A stretch of 64,000 nt of DNA from Gammaproteobacteria bacterium. GTDB lineage: Bacteria > Pseudomonadota > Gammaproteobacteria > Eutrophobiales > Eutrophobiaceae. The stretch is taken from NCBI GenBank assembly GCA_021773235.1, contig JAJFKL010000021.1, forward strand, positions 1 to 64,000. The letters run 5' to 3'. Each line of letters opens with the position of its first letter. Position 1 is the first letter of the stretch. The notes beneath the pieces were generated by a model that saw only the letters and a list, made by a program, of their open reading frames with translations, was not told where the DNA came from and made no database searches. A program made the position numbers and the translations under genes. Below, in pieces: positions 44,634-53,287 of this stretch.

Positions 44634-45200
44634 TCAGGCTTTTGGTAAAGTAACTCCCGTTTGACCTTGATATTTACCAGCACGATCTTTATATGACGTT
44701 TCACAAACCTCATCAGACTCAATAAAAATGACTTGTGCGACACCTTCATTGGCATAAATCTTTGCGGGTAATGTCGTTGTATTTGAAAACTCCAACGTTA
44801 CATGCCCTTCCCATTCTGGCTCTAGTGGTGTGACATTGACGATAATCCCACAACGAGCATAGGTCGACTTACCTAAGCAGATCGTCAATACATTTCTTGG
44901 TATACGAAAAAGCTCAACCGTTCTTGCGAGTGCAAATGAATTTGGTGGGATAATACAACTGTCCGCTTTTATATCGACAAAACTTTTTTCATCAAAGTTT
45001 TTGGGATCAACAGTTGCCGAATGGACATTGGTAAAGATCTTAAATTCATCGGAACAACGTACGTCATAACCATAACTAGAAGTACCATAGGAAATTAATC
45101 TTTCTTCACCTCGCGTTTTTATCTGTCCAGATTCAAAAGGTTCTATCATTCCCTGCTCTTCCGCCATGCGGCGTATCCACTTATCTGATTTAACGCTCAT
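44634..45200 (-). CDS. dcd: dCTP deaminase
   Basis: Converts dCTP to dUTP for dTTP synthesis. The 188-residue homotrimeric enzyme shows [33 protein letters not shown] with the catalytic Glu, and the C-terminal [10 protein letters not shown] lid. It is directly adjacent to apbC (apbC stop TAA is followed at once by its ATG) and convergent with the PilZ gene with no spacer base between stops. Confidence 0.97.
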   Translation of the reverse strand: MSVKSDKWIRRMAEEQGMIEPFESGQIKTRGEERLISYGTSSYGYDVRCSDEFKIFTNVHSATVDPKNFDEKSFVDIKADSCIIPPNSFALARTVELFRIPRNVLTICLGKSTYARCGIIVNVTPLEPEWEGHVTLEFSNTTTLPAKIYANEGVAQVIFIESDEVCETSYKDRAGKYQGQTGVTLPKA

Positions 45201-46289
45201 TTAATTATTCTCAATTACAATTTTAGGAAATTTGTTTGTGTAATCTTTGGATTGAATAGCAAGTTTTGCCGCAGTACGTCGTGCAATATCACGATAATTC
45301 ATGGCAATCTCTGAATCAGGTTCTATAGCAACAGTAGGCTTACCATTATCCACACCTTCGCGGATTCGAATATCTAATGGTAATGAGCCCAGCAGATCAA
45401 CGTCATATTGTTTGGCCATTTGATCACCACCACCGCTACCAAAGATATGTTCTTCATGGCCACACTGGCTACAAATATGCGTGCTCATATTCTCAATGAT
45501 GCCCAGAACAGGCACATTAACTTTTTCGAACATTTTCAGCGCTTTTCGAGCATCCAATAAGGCAATGTCTTGAGGCGTCGTGACAATCACAGCGCCACTC
45601 ACCGGGATCTTTTGACATAGGGTCAACTGAATATCACCCGTGCCCGGTGGTAGATCAATAATCAGATAATCTAGTTCCTGCCAATTTGTATCATTCAACA
45701 ATTGTTCTAACGCGCCCGTCACCATCGGTCCGCGCCAAATCATTGGTGTGTCTTCTTCGATAAGGTATCCAATCGACATGGATTGCACGCCATAGCTGAC
45801 TTTTGGTTCGACAGTCTTACCGTCCGTTGTATCGGGTTTACCTTTAAGACCAAGCATGCGTGGCTGACTGGGGCCATAGATATCGGCATCGAGAATACCG
45901 ACAGTGGCACCTTCAGCTTGCAGGGCAAGCGCGAGATTGATTGAGGTAGTCGATTTACCAACTCCACCCTTGCCAGAGGCAACAGCGATGGTATTTTTAA
46001 CGTTAGGTAATAGCTGCACTCCCTGCTGTACAGAATGCGAGACAATCTTGCTGGAAACTTCAACACTGAGCTCGGAAATACCTTGTTCGCTTAGTGCGGC
46101 CGTGACGATGTCTGTTAGTTCCTGTTTAAAGCCTTCAGAAGGATAACCTAGCTGTACAGTGACTGTGATGGCACTATCGTTAATAGTGATATCTTTGATT
46201 GATTTTGAACTGATGAGATCCTCTTTACTATTGGGATCGATTATTCCTGAAAGTATTGATTCTACTTGCTCACGACTGACTACCGACAT
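45201..46289 (-). CDS. apbC: Mrp/ApbC P-loop iron-sulfur carrier ATPase
   Basis: A cytoplasmic ATPase that carries and inserts [4Fe-4S] clusters. Residues 1-90 form an FSCA (DUF59) domain; the deviant Walker A GKGGVGKSTTSINLALAL follows near residue 108, then LIIDLPPGTGDIQLT and the metal-binding CxxC in HICSQCGHEEHIFG. It is 362 residues. The order dcd-apbC-metG (divergent) is found in pseudomonads as well and supports the assignment. Confidence 0.95.
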   Translation of the reverse strand: MSVVSREQVESILSGIIDPNSKEDLISSKSIKDITINDSAITVTVQLGYPSEGFKQELTDIVTAALSEQGISELSVEVSSKIVSHSVQQGVQLLPNVKNTIAVASGKGGVGKSTTSINLALALQAEGATVGILDADIYGPSQPRMLGLKGKPDTTDGKTVEPKVSYGVQSMSIGYLIEEDTPMIWRGPMVTGALEQLLNDTNWQELDYLIIDLPPGTGDIQLTLCQKIPVSGAVIVTTPQDIALLDARKALKMFEKVNVPVLGIIENMSTHICSQCGHEEHIFGSGGGDQMAKQYDVDLLGSLPLDIRIREGVDNGKPTVAIEPDSEIAMNYRDIARRTAAKLAIQSKDYTNKFPKIVIENN

Positions 46290-46409
46290 CTATTTACAAC
46301 CTGAACTATGAATTGGACGCGTATTCTACATTATTTATCGGCTTCTCTTCACGCTGCTATTGAATAATGCTACTTTAGCGCCCCACAATCTGTAGCCTTA
46401 AAAACCATA

Positions 46410-48446
46410 ATGCAAGACAAACAACGTAAAATCCTGGTCACCAGCGCCCTACCCTATGCCAATGGTTCAATCCACATAGGGCATTTAGTCGAATATATTC
46501 AGACGGATATCTGGGTTCGCTTCCAAAAGATGCAAGGGCACACCTGCCATTACGTTTGTGCGGATGATGCCCATGGCACACCCATTATGCTGCGAGCAGA
46601 AAAAGAAGGTATTACATCAGAAGCCTTGATCGATCGTATCTCAGAAGAACACCAGGCCGATTTCAAGGAATTTTCTGTCGCATTTGATAATTTCCACAGT
46701 ACGCATTCGGATGAGAATCAGTGGCTGGCCAATACCATCTACGAAGAACTTAATAATAAAGGCCATATAAACAAACGGGTTATTAAACAAGCCTACGACC
46801 CGGAAAAAAAGATGTTCTTGCCAGATCGCTTTATTCGTGGCGAATGTCCGAAGTGCAGCACCGCCGATCAATACGGCGACAGCTGCGAATCCTGTGGCGC
46901 GACCTATAACCCGACAGACTTAAAGAATCCGGTGTCTGCCGTTTCAGGTGCAACACCAATCGAAAAAGAATCTGAACATTATTTCTTCAAGTTAGCTGAC
47001 TTTGAAGAAATGCTACATAAGTGGACCCGCGATGGTCATTTACAAGCAGAAGTGACTAATAAGCTTGATGAATGGTTTGAAGCTGGATTGCAAGAATGGG
47101 ATATCTCCCGCGACACACCCTATTTCGGCTTTGAGATCCCCAATGCACCTGGAAAATACTTTTATGTCTGGTTAGATGCACCCATTGGTTATTTCGCCAG
47201 TTTTAAAAACCTATGTGATAAAACTGACTTGAATTTTGACGAATGGTGTAAAGCCGGTAGTGATACTGAGATGTATCATTTTATTGGTAAAGACATCATA
47301 TATTTCCATGCTCTGTTCTGGCCTGCGATGTTAGCCGGTAGCGGCTTTAGAACACCGTCAGCCATCTTTGCCCATGGCTTCTTAACGGTCGATGGACAAA
47401 AGATGTCCAAGTCGCGTGGCACGTTTATAACTGCACGTACCTATTTGAATCATTTAAACCCGGAATACCTACGTTATTACTTCGCAGCAAAACTCGGTTC
47501 AGGCGTTGATGACATCGATCTGAATCTGGAAGATTTCACTGCACGTGTCAATTCGGATCTGGTTGGGAAGGTAGTGAATATCGCTAGCCGTTGCTCAGGG
47601 TTCATTAAGAAACGATTTGCAGGAAAACTATCCGCATCAATTCATGATGAGACACTGTTTAAAACAATGGTTGATGCAAATGAAGCCATCGCCAATGCTT
47701 ATGAAGCACGTGAATATTCTAAGGCAATGCGCGAGATTATGGCTTTGGCTGATAAAGCGAATCAATACATTGATGATCACAAACCGTGGATCATCGCTAA
47801 AGAAGAAGGTCGCGACGATGAGTTGCAAGCCGTATGTACAATGGGCATCAACTGCTTTCGCATACTCACACTCTATTTAAAACCCGTCTTACCCGTTTTA
47901 GCCGCTAAGACTGAAGACTTTCTTAATATTGCGCCAATGCAGTGGCAAGATGCCGCTTCGGCATTAACTGATCACGAAATAAATAAATTTAGACCCTTGA
48001 TGACACGGGTAGAGAAGGAGCACGTAGACGCCATGGTTGAAGATAGTAAAGAAGATTTAAACGCCAGCGAAACTGAACAAGCAATTAAAACCGGGCCACT
48101 TGCAGATGATCCTATCGCCGATGAAATCTCTTTTGAAGATTTCATGAAGGTTGATTTACGCATAGCCAAGATCGTTAAGGCAGAACACGTCGAAGGGGCG
48201 GATAAACTATTACAGCTCACATTGGATATTGGTGGTGAAACACGTAATGTTTTTGCCGGCATCAAATCGGCCTATGCACCAGAAGAATTGGAAGGGAAAC
48301 TCACCGTGATGGTGGCAAATCTGGCTCCCAGAAAAATGCGTTTTGGATTATCGGAAGGCATGGTGCTGGCTGCAGGTCCCGGCGGAAAAGATCTCTTCAT
48401 CCTTCATCCGGGAGAAGGTGCTGAACCCGGTATGAAAGTGAAGTAA
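46410..48446 (+). CDS. metG: Methionyl-tRNA synthetase
   Basis: Charges initiator and elongator tRNA-Met. The 678-residue protein has the HIGH box in [19 protein letters not shown], zinc ligands in [20 protein letters not shown], the KMSKS box [15 protein letters not shown], and a C-terminal tRNA-binding EMAP-like domain ([20 protein letters not shown]). The start ATG is at 46410. It is divergent from apbC and precedes the rnf genes. Confidence 0.98.
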   Translation: MQDKQRKILVTSALPYANGSIHIGHLVEYIQTDIWVRFQKMQGHTCHYVCADDAHGTPIMLRAEKEGITSEALIDRISEEHQADFKEFSVAFDNFHSTHSDENQWLANTIYEELNNKGHINKRVIKQAYDPEKKMFLPDRFIRGECPKCSTADQYGDSCESCGATYNPTDLKNPVSAVSGATPIEKESEHYFFKLADFEEMLHKWTRDGHLQAEVTNKLDEWFEAGLQEWDISRDTPYFGFEIPNAPGKYFYVWLDAPIGYFASFKNLCDKTDLNFDEWCKAGSDTEMYHFIGKDIIYFHALFWPAMLAGSGFRTPSAIFAHGFLTVDGQKMSKSRGTFITARTYLNHLNPEYLRYYFAAKLGSGVDDIDLNLEDFTARVNSDLVGKVVNIASRCSGFIKKRFAGKLSASIHDETLFKTMVDANEAIANAYEAREYSKAMREIMALADKANQYIDDHKPWIIAKEEGRDDELQAVCTMGINCFRILTLYLKPVLPVLAAKTEDFLNIAPMQWQDAASALTDHEINKFRPLMTRVEKEHVDAMVEDSKEDLNASETEQAIKTGPLADDPIADEISFEDFMKVDLRIAKIVKAEHVEGADKLLQLTLDIGGETRNVFAGIKSAYAPEELEGKLTVMVANLAPRKMRFGLSEGMVLAAGPGGKDLFILHPGEGAEPGMKVK

Positions 48447-48489
48447 ATCAATACTTGTTGTAGCGTCTTAAAAATCCGATACTCATTTA

Positions 48490-49065
48490 ATGAGTGACCT
48501 ATTCGGATTATTATTCAGTACCGCATTGGTTAATAACCTGGTATTAACCTATCTCGTTGGTCTAGACCTGCAAGTCGCTGCCAGCCAACGCATGAATGCT
48601 GCCTGGTTAGTTGGGTTAGCAACTATTTATTGTCTAACGATTTGTCTACCTGCTGTTTACTTGATTGATCATCTGATCATCATTCCATTATCGTTACAAT
48701 ACCTCGATCTCTTTTTTTACGTTATGTTGATCATTGTAATTATATTGTCTTCCCAACAATTAATGCATCGACTCCTGCCTCTCTTGTACAAGCAAATCGA
48801 TGCCTTGGTTCCTGTCATATTGATTAACTCAATCTTGTTGGCAGTTATCTTACTTTCTCAGGAACAGAATCATTCTATTTTTGGCGTGATGCTCTACGGT
48901 GTTAGCACCGGGGTTGGTTTTTTGTTTTTGTTATTAGTCTTAACCTGCCTACGCGAACGCATTGATAATAATAATGTGCCAATAGCTTTTCGAGGCTTAC
49001 CCATTTTGCTCATTACACTGGGAATATTTTCAATGGGCCTCATGGGATTGGCAGGTTTGAAATGA
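48490..49065 (+). CDS. rnfA: Rnf electron-transport complex subunit A
   Basis: Integral inner-membrane subunit of the Rnf/Rsx complex that couples NADH-ferredoxin (or flavodoxin) electron flow to ion movement; it also serves to reduce SoxR in enterics. The 191-residue protein has six hydrophobic helices with the family N-terminus LFSTALVNNLVLTYLVGLD and MNAAWLVGLATIYCL, ending FRGLPILLITLGIFSMGLMG. It overlaps rnfB by four bases. Normal length. Confidence 0.9.
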   Translation: MSDLFGLLFSTALVNNLVLTYLVGLDLQVAASQRMNAAWLVGLATIYCLTICLPAVYLIDHLIIIPLSLQYLDLFFYVMLIIVIILSSQQLMHRLLPLLYKQIDALVPVILINSILLAVILLSQEQNHSIFGVMLYGVSTGVGFLFLLLVLTCLRERIDNNNVPIAFRGLPILLITLGIFSMGLMGLAGLK

Positions 49066-49571
49066 GCATTTCACTTTTAATTGCTTTATTACTTGTCATT
49101 GTCTTTGTAGTAATTATTGGCTGCCTTCCATCTAATCAGGACACAAATGTTTTACAACAATCACGACTGCAAAACATTGAGTCGATTGAAAAACTCTTGC
49201 CACAAACACAATGTGGTGACTGTGGGTTTAATGGCTGTCGCCCTTATGCAGAAGCCATCGCAAATCATAAGGCAGATATAAACCGCTGTTTACCGGGTGA
49301 CCATGAAACCGTAAAAACATTGTCCTCGTTTACAGGATTAGACATAAAACCGCTCTATAAAATAACAGATAAATACACTTCACCTCGACTTGCCTTAATC
49401 GAAGAAGAACATTGTATAGGTTGTGTTAAATGTATTACTGCTTGTCCTGTCGATGCAATCATCGGTGCGCAGAAACAAATGCACAGTGTTATTGATGCCT
49501 ATTGCACAGGTTGTGAGTTATGTATCGCACCGTGTCCAGTTGATTGCATCACTATGGTGTCTGCTCGTTAA
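49062..49571 (+). CDS. rnfB: Rnf electron-transport complex subunit B
   Basis: Iron-sulfur subunit. One N-terminal membrane helix (SLLIALLLVIVFVVIIG), a [4Fe-4S] domain with CGDCGFNGCRPYAEAI, then two ferredoxin clusters in CIGCVKCITACPVDAIIG and CTGCELCIAPCPVDCITM. It is 169 residues, close to gammaproteobacterial RnfB. It overlaps rnfA; the next gene is rnfD rather than rnfC. Confidence 0.95.
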   Translation: MSISLLIALLLVIVFVVIIGCLPSNQDTNVLQQSRLQNIESIEKLLPQTQCGDCGFNGCRPYAEAIANHKADINRCLPGDHETVKTLSSFTGLDIKPLYKITDKYTSPRLALIEEEHCIGCVKCITACPVDAIIGAQKQMHSVIDAYCTGCELCIAPCPVDCITMVSAR

Positions 49572-49575
49572 AGAT

Positions 49576-50586
49576 ATGCAAACCTCATCACCACATACTC
49601 ACTCTGAAAATGCCGTCGCAATTATAATGCGCAAAGTGTTATATGCATTGATCCCGGGAATATTGGTCAGTACGTATTTTTTTGGAATAGGAATCCTAGT
49701 CAATTGTTTATTAGCTGTCGTTTTTTCTTTAGTACTTGAGGCGTCAGTCTTAAAAATACGTCAACAGACGATTCGTCCTGTCATTACAGACGGCACAGCT
49801 ATCATCACAGCAATTCTTTTTGCGCTAACCATTTCACCCTATACATCTTGGTGGGTGTCCTTCACTGGGATAGCCTTCGCAATAGTTATTGCCAAGCACC
49901 TCTTTGGTGGGCTCGGCAATAATCCTTTTAACCCTGCCATGGCCGGTTATGTCTTTGTGCTCTCATCATTTCCTGTGCAAATGGCCTATTGGCCTGACTT
50001 GAGCGGGTTTTCTGAACAGACATTAACGACTGGACAAAACATCAGTATTATTTTTTTAGGGCTACCAAACGAATTAGATGCGATAACAGGCGCTACACCA
50101 TTAACAAATATGAAGTTAGAGTTAGGCCTGATGACCATGGTGTCTGAAATTGAGTCGAACCCACTTTATGGTTCTTTTGGTGGTAAAGGTTGGGAATGGG
50201 TTGCGCTAGCCTATCTTGTAGGCGGAATATTTTTAATCATCAATAAAGTCATACGCTGGGAAATCCCGCTTTGTGTATTAGGTAGTATCTTTATCATAAG
50301 TTTGCTGTTTAATTTCGTTGATACTGATGTGTACCCTTCTGCAATGTTTCATTTGTTTACTGGTGGAACGATGTTGTGCGCTTTTTTTATAGCTACTGAT
50401 CCCGCCAGTTCATCAACAACACCTAAAGGAAAGATACTCTACGGTATTGGAGTAGGCTTATTTATTTATATCATCAGGACTTGGGGCAGCTACCCGGATG
50501 GTATTGCCTTTGCAATTTTAATTATGAATGGACTCGTCCCCTTAATTGATTACTACACCCGTCCCAAGGCATTGGGGGAAAAATGA
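49576..50586 (+). CDS. rnfD: Rnf electron-transport complex subunit D
   Basis: Membrane flavoprotein subunit. The 336-residue protein has about nine hydrophobic helices; GGLGNNPFNPAMAGYVF and the covalent FMN site DAITGATPLTNMK (Thr) are intact, and GGTMLCAFFIATDPASSSTT is typical. ATG at 49576 is chosen because the N-terminus then matches RnfD; longer starts would run back through rnfB. It lies four bases after rnfB and overlaps rnfG. Confidence 0.93.
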   Translation: MQTSSPHTHSENAVAIIMRKVLYALIPGILVSTYFFGIGILVNCLLAVVFSLVLEASVLKIRQQTIRPVITDGTAIITAILFALTISPYTSWWVSFTGIAFAIVIAKHLFGGLGNNPFNPAMAGYVFVLSSFPVQMAYWPDLSGFSEQTLTTGQNISIIFLGLPNELDAITGATPLTNMKLELGLMTMVSEIESNPLYGSFGGKGWEWVALAYLVGGIFLIINKVIRWEIPLCVLGSIFIISLLFNFVDTDVYPSAMFHLFTGGTMLCAFFIATDPASSSTTPKGKILYGIGVGLFIYIIRTWGSYPDGIAFAILIMNGLVPLIDYYTRPKALGEK

Positions 50587-51209
50587 ATTCAGAAACTAAT
50601 TCATTTAAACAAAAATTCAATGCGCTATTACCCTTGCTCATTATCAGTGTTACTTGCGTTATCGCAATTTTTGTCGTTAATGAAATAACCAAAGATAAAA
50701 TTGAGATCAACGAACAAAAAGCAGCATTAGCAGTCATCACAGAAGTTCTACCAATTGAATACGATAACGATTTGTTAACAGACAACATCAATATCGAAGT
50801 GCCTGATAAGATTAATAACACAGGCAGCATCACCGTTTATAGAGCACGATTAAATAATCAGCCTGTTGCGGTCAGTCTAATGCCCGTTATTACAAAAGGT
50901 TATAACGGCAATATTAGCCTAATTATCGGAATACGTTATGATGGCGCGTTAACAGGTATCAAAGTCCTGCAACATAATGAAACAGAGGGCTTTGGCGATC
51001 AGATGCATCAGGATAAATCAGACTGGTTGCAGATCTTCAACAACACATCGATCTCAGCCTTGCCAGAAGAACAGTGGGCCATAAAAAAAGATGATGGTGA
51101 ATTCGATCAATTAAGCGGTGCAACCATTACCTCGAGAAGCATCATAAGTATTATTTACAAAACACTGAATTATTATTTGGAAAACCAAGATAAATTTTAT
51201 GAAAATTAA
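50583..51209 (+). CDS. rnfG: Rnf electron-transport complex subunit G
   Basis: Periplasmic FMN-binding subunit held by one helix (LLPLLIISVTCVIAIFVVNE). The covalent FMN site SGATITSRSI (Thr) is at residues about 178-187, preceded by GFGDQM, typical of RnfG. 208 residues. Its ATG overlaps the rnfD stop; yhbY overlaps its own end by 11 bases, so the four rnf genes and yhbY look like one transcript. RnfE should follow but is not here. Confidence 0.93.
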   Translation: MNSETNSFKQKFNALLPLLIISVTCVIAIFVVNEITKDKIEINEQKAALAVITEVLPIEYDNDLLTDNINIEVPDKINNTGSITVYRARLNNQPVAVSLMPVITKGYNGNISLIIGIRYDGALTGIKVLQHNETEGFGDQMHQDKSDWLQIFNNTSISALPEEQWAIKKDDGEFDQLSGATITSRSIISIIYKTLNYYLENQDKFYEN

Positions 51210-51495
51210 TAACGCACAAAAGAAATTCTTACGTCAATCAGCACACCACTTAAAACCCGTCGTCTGGGCAGGCCAACACGGCATCACCGAAGCGCTTATA
51301 AAAGAAATTGAAGAAGTCTTGGAACGCCATGAACTGATTAAGGTTAAATGTCGTTTAGGTGAACGTGAAGAGCGTGATGCTGGCATTGAAGAAATATGTA
51401 ATAAAACCAATGCTGAATTAGTTCAGCGTATTGGGAATATCGTAACGCTTTATAAAAAGAATATTGAAAAGCCAGTTATTAAATTACCAAGTTAA
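51199..51495 (+). CDS. yhbY: Ribosome-associated CRM-domain protein YhbY
   Basis: A 98-residue CRM-domain RNA-binding protein associated with the 50S subunit. It shows LRQSAHHLKPVVWAGQHGIT, the GxxG-like turn region and the KCRLGEREERDAGIEEI strand-helix. Its usual home is beside rlmE-ftsH, which is at 9.4 kb here, so it has moved behind rnfG and overlaps it. It is followed by a strong bidirectional terminator. Confidence 0.92.
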   Translation: MKINNAQKKFLRQSAHHLKPVVWAGQHGITEALIKEIEEVLERHELIKVKCRLGEREERDAGIEEICNKTNAELVQRIGNIVTLYKKNIEKPVIKLPS

Positions 51496-51497
51496 AA

Positions 51498-51526
51498 AAA
51501 GACTTCATGTTGTACATGAAGTCTTT
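51498..51526. terminator. Bidirectional terminator between yhbY and the porin gene
   Basis: AAAGACTTCATGT-TGT-ACATGAAGTCTTT is a 13-bp perfect stem with flanking T-tracts on both strands (TTTCTTATT on plus, seven T on minus). It ends the rnf-yhbY and porin transcripts. Confidence 0.88.
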
Positions 51527-51574
51527 CTTATTAATATTTCCAAAACGATGTTTACTGTTAGCTAATTGTAATAC

Positions 51575-52834
51575 TTAATACTTATATGAGACGTATGCCC
51601 AAAACTTGGTTAAGTCTGTTGCCTTGGTATTTGCAACATCAGATGAAGCATCATAGCCTGCATACTTTAAACCTATTGTATATTTCTTATTAATCTTCTT
51701 GGTTAACCAAATATCTAATTCATCACCATAATCGAAACTACCTGATTCAGCTTCTAACATATGATAAGAAACAATTAACTTCGTATCATATAATCCTGTT
51801 GCGACCATCGTAAAGTAGGTGTCTTCGATACCCGTTGTAGGTGTCACCAGAAAATTATCTGCCCAACCCTGATAGGCATGACCCGTTGCTAATGGGGTTC
51901 TAAACGCGATGGTGCCACTATCGCTTTCAAGGACTTCATGACTCGCTTTAATCATGACCGAGTTTATAAAAGTATCTGTCTTAATTTTCAAACCACCTTC
52001 TATTAGATAGTAATTTGCATCATATTTTGTTGGTGCATTATCACCTTCAGACTGATCTGCAAATTCACCACCATAGATAAACTTCATTGTTTCATTTATT
52101 GGATAGGCACCGCTTGCACGAAAACCATATGTTTGTGTAGATAAGGCAACTGCATCAGAAAATTCCAGATCATAATAATAGGCTTCGAGATTGGCATACT
52201 GAAGGCCAGAGTATTGAACATTGAAAATAGGCGCTTCCATATCCCTGTCTGTTCCAAAGATCGTATTGTTATTCCAAATATAGCCCGCTAATATTTTGGT
52301 GTCTTTAATAGCTGTATTCGTTAGCGTAACAGCATCCTGAGTTTGCCAGTTTTGTCGCCATAGAACAGTTCCTAAATAACGATGAAATGGTGCTTTACGT
52401 GGCGTAAGGATCTGACGTCCGACTTTTAAAAGGTTTGTTTCAAGAAACTTGGCGCCTAAATAAGCCTGATTTATTTCCGTATCACTCGGATCAGCAATCG
52501 TCGGTAAACTTCCACCCAGACCATTGGTACCATCGTTATATTGATCACCATCAGTTATATCTGTTGTATTTTCAAATTGTAAGTAAGCAAATAAATTATG
52601 GAAGTCGCCCGTTCTATAACCCAAAGCTGTTCTCAGTGTCAGTGCATCAGCTTCGTTATCCGATAAGGTTGTTCTATCATCGTCAACATGTTCGTAACGT
52701 AGACGAAGATTAATATCGACCTTCCCTCCTGTTAATGCTTGTGTGAAACCATCTTCTGCGATTGCATTACCAGAAAAAAGCATGACTGCTACCACATTTA
52801 ATAATACTAACCGTTTAACTAAATCAATCTTCAA
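51575..52834 (-). CDS. Outer-membrane porin (alginate-export type)
   Basis: A 419-residue beta-barrel. The signal peptide (LLNVVAVMLFSGNAIA) is followed by a Gly/Asp/aromatic-rich mature part with alternating strands, KVGRQILTPRKAPFHRYLGT and VLWRQNWQTQD being typical of the alginate-export family, and a C-terminal aromatic (AYVSYKY) for barrel assembly. Members in nitrogen loci probably let small anions in; here it precedes nirD downstream on the same strand, in a nitrite-assimilation cluster. Substrate is inferred from neighbours only. Confidence 0.82.
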   Translation of the reverse strand: MKIDLVKRLVLLNVVAVMLFSGNAIAEDGFTQALTGGKVDINLRLRYEHVDDDRTTLSDNEADALTLRTALGYRTGDFHNLFAYLQFENTTDITDGDQYNDGTNGLGGSLPTIADPSDTEINQAYLGAKFLETNLLKVGRQILTPRKAPFHRYLGTVLWRQNWQTQDAVTLTNTAIKDTKILAGYIWNNNTIFGTDRDMEAPIFNVQYSGLQYANLEAYYYDLEFSDAVALSTQTYGFRASGAYPINETMKFIYGGEFADQSEGDNAPTKYDANYYLIEGGLKIKTDTFINSVMIKASHEVLESDSGTIAFRTPLATGHAYQGWADNFLVTPTTGIEDTYFTMVATGLYDTKLIVSYHMLEAESGSFDYGDELDIWLTKKINKKYTIGLKYAGYDASSDVANTKATDLTKFWAYVSYKY

Positions 52835-52920
52835 TTTTGTATCTCCATAAATTAAAATATTTTTTTAAATCTGAACCTAAGGCACTACAACAGAGGTTAT
52901 TTACTGTTGCTTACTAACAT

Positions 52921-53277
52921 TTAATTATTAGCGAGCTGCACTGATGCATCGACTATTCGCACACTATAGGTTGGTAAAATGACAGTTTCATCTTCCAGAC
53001 ATTGACCTGTCTTTAAATTAAAATGTTGTTTGTATATGGGTGAGGCAATAACCACTTGGCCCTTAAGGTCACCACATATTCCTCGCGAAAGCACATTTGC
53101 ATTGCTAAAAGGATCAAAATTATTAATCGCATAAATTTCGTCATTACCTGAAACTCGAAATAAGGCAATTTGTACATCGTCCACTAAAACACAAACACCC
53201 ACGTCGTCGATAAGGTCATCCATCTGGCATACCTCATGCCATAACGTTGTATCGAGACTTTTATTGATAGCATTCAT
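52921..53277 (-). CDS. nirD: Nitrite reductase (NADH) small subunit
   Basis: A 118-residue Rieske-like protein lacking the complete cluster ligands, as in NirD. LWHEVCQMDDLIDDVGVCVL and IYAINNFDPFSNANVLSRGI are the family hallmarks. It assists NirB in reducing nitrite to ammonium. It follows nirB by ten bases on the minus strand, the conserved nirBD pair. Confidence 0.93.
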   Translation of the reverse strand: MNAINKSLDTTLWHEVCQMDDLIDDVGVCVLVDDVQIALFRVSGNDEIYAINNFDPFSNANVLSRGICGDLKGQVVIASPIYKQHFNLKTGQCLEDETVILPTYSVRIVDASVQLANN

Positions 53278-53287
53278 AATCTATTCC

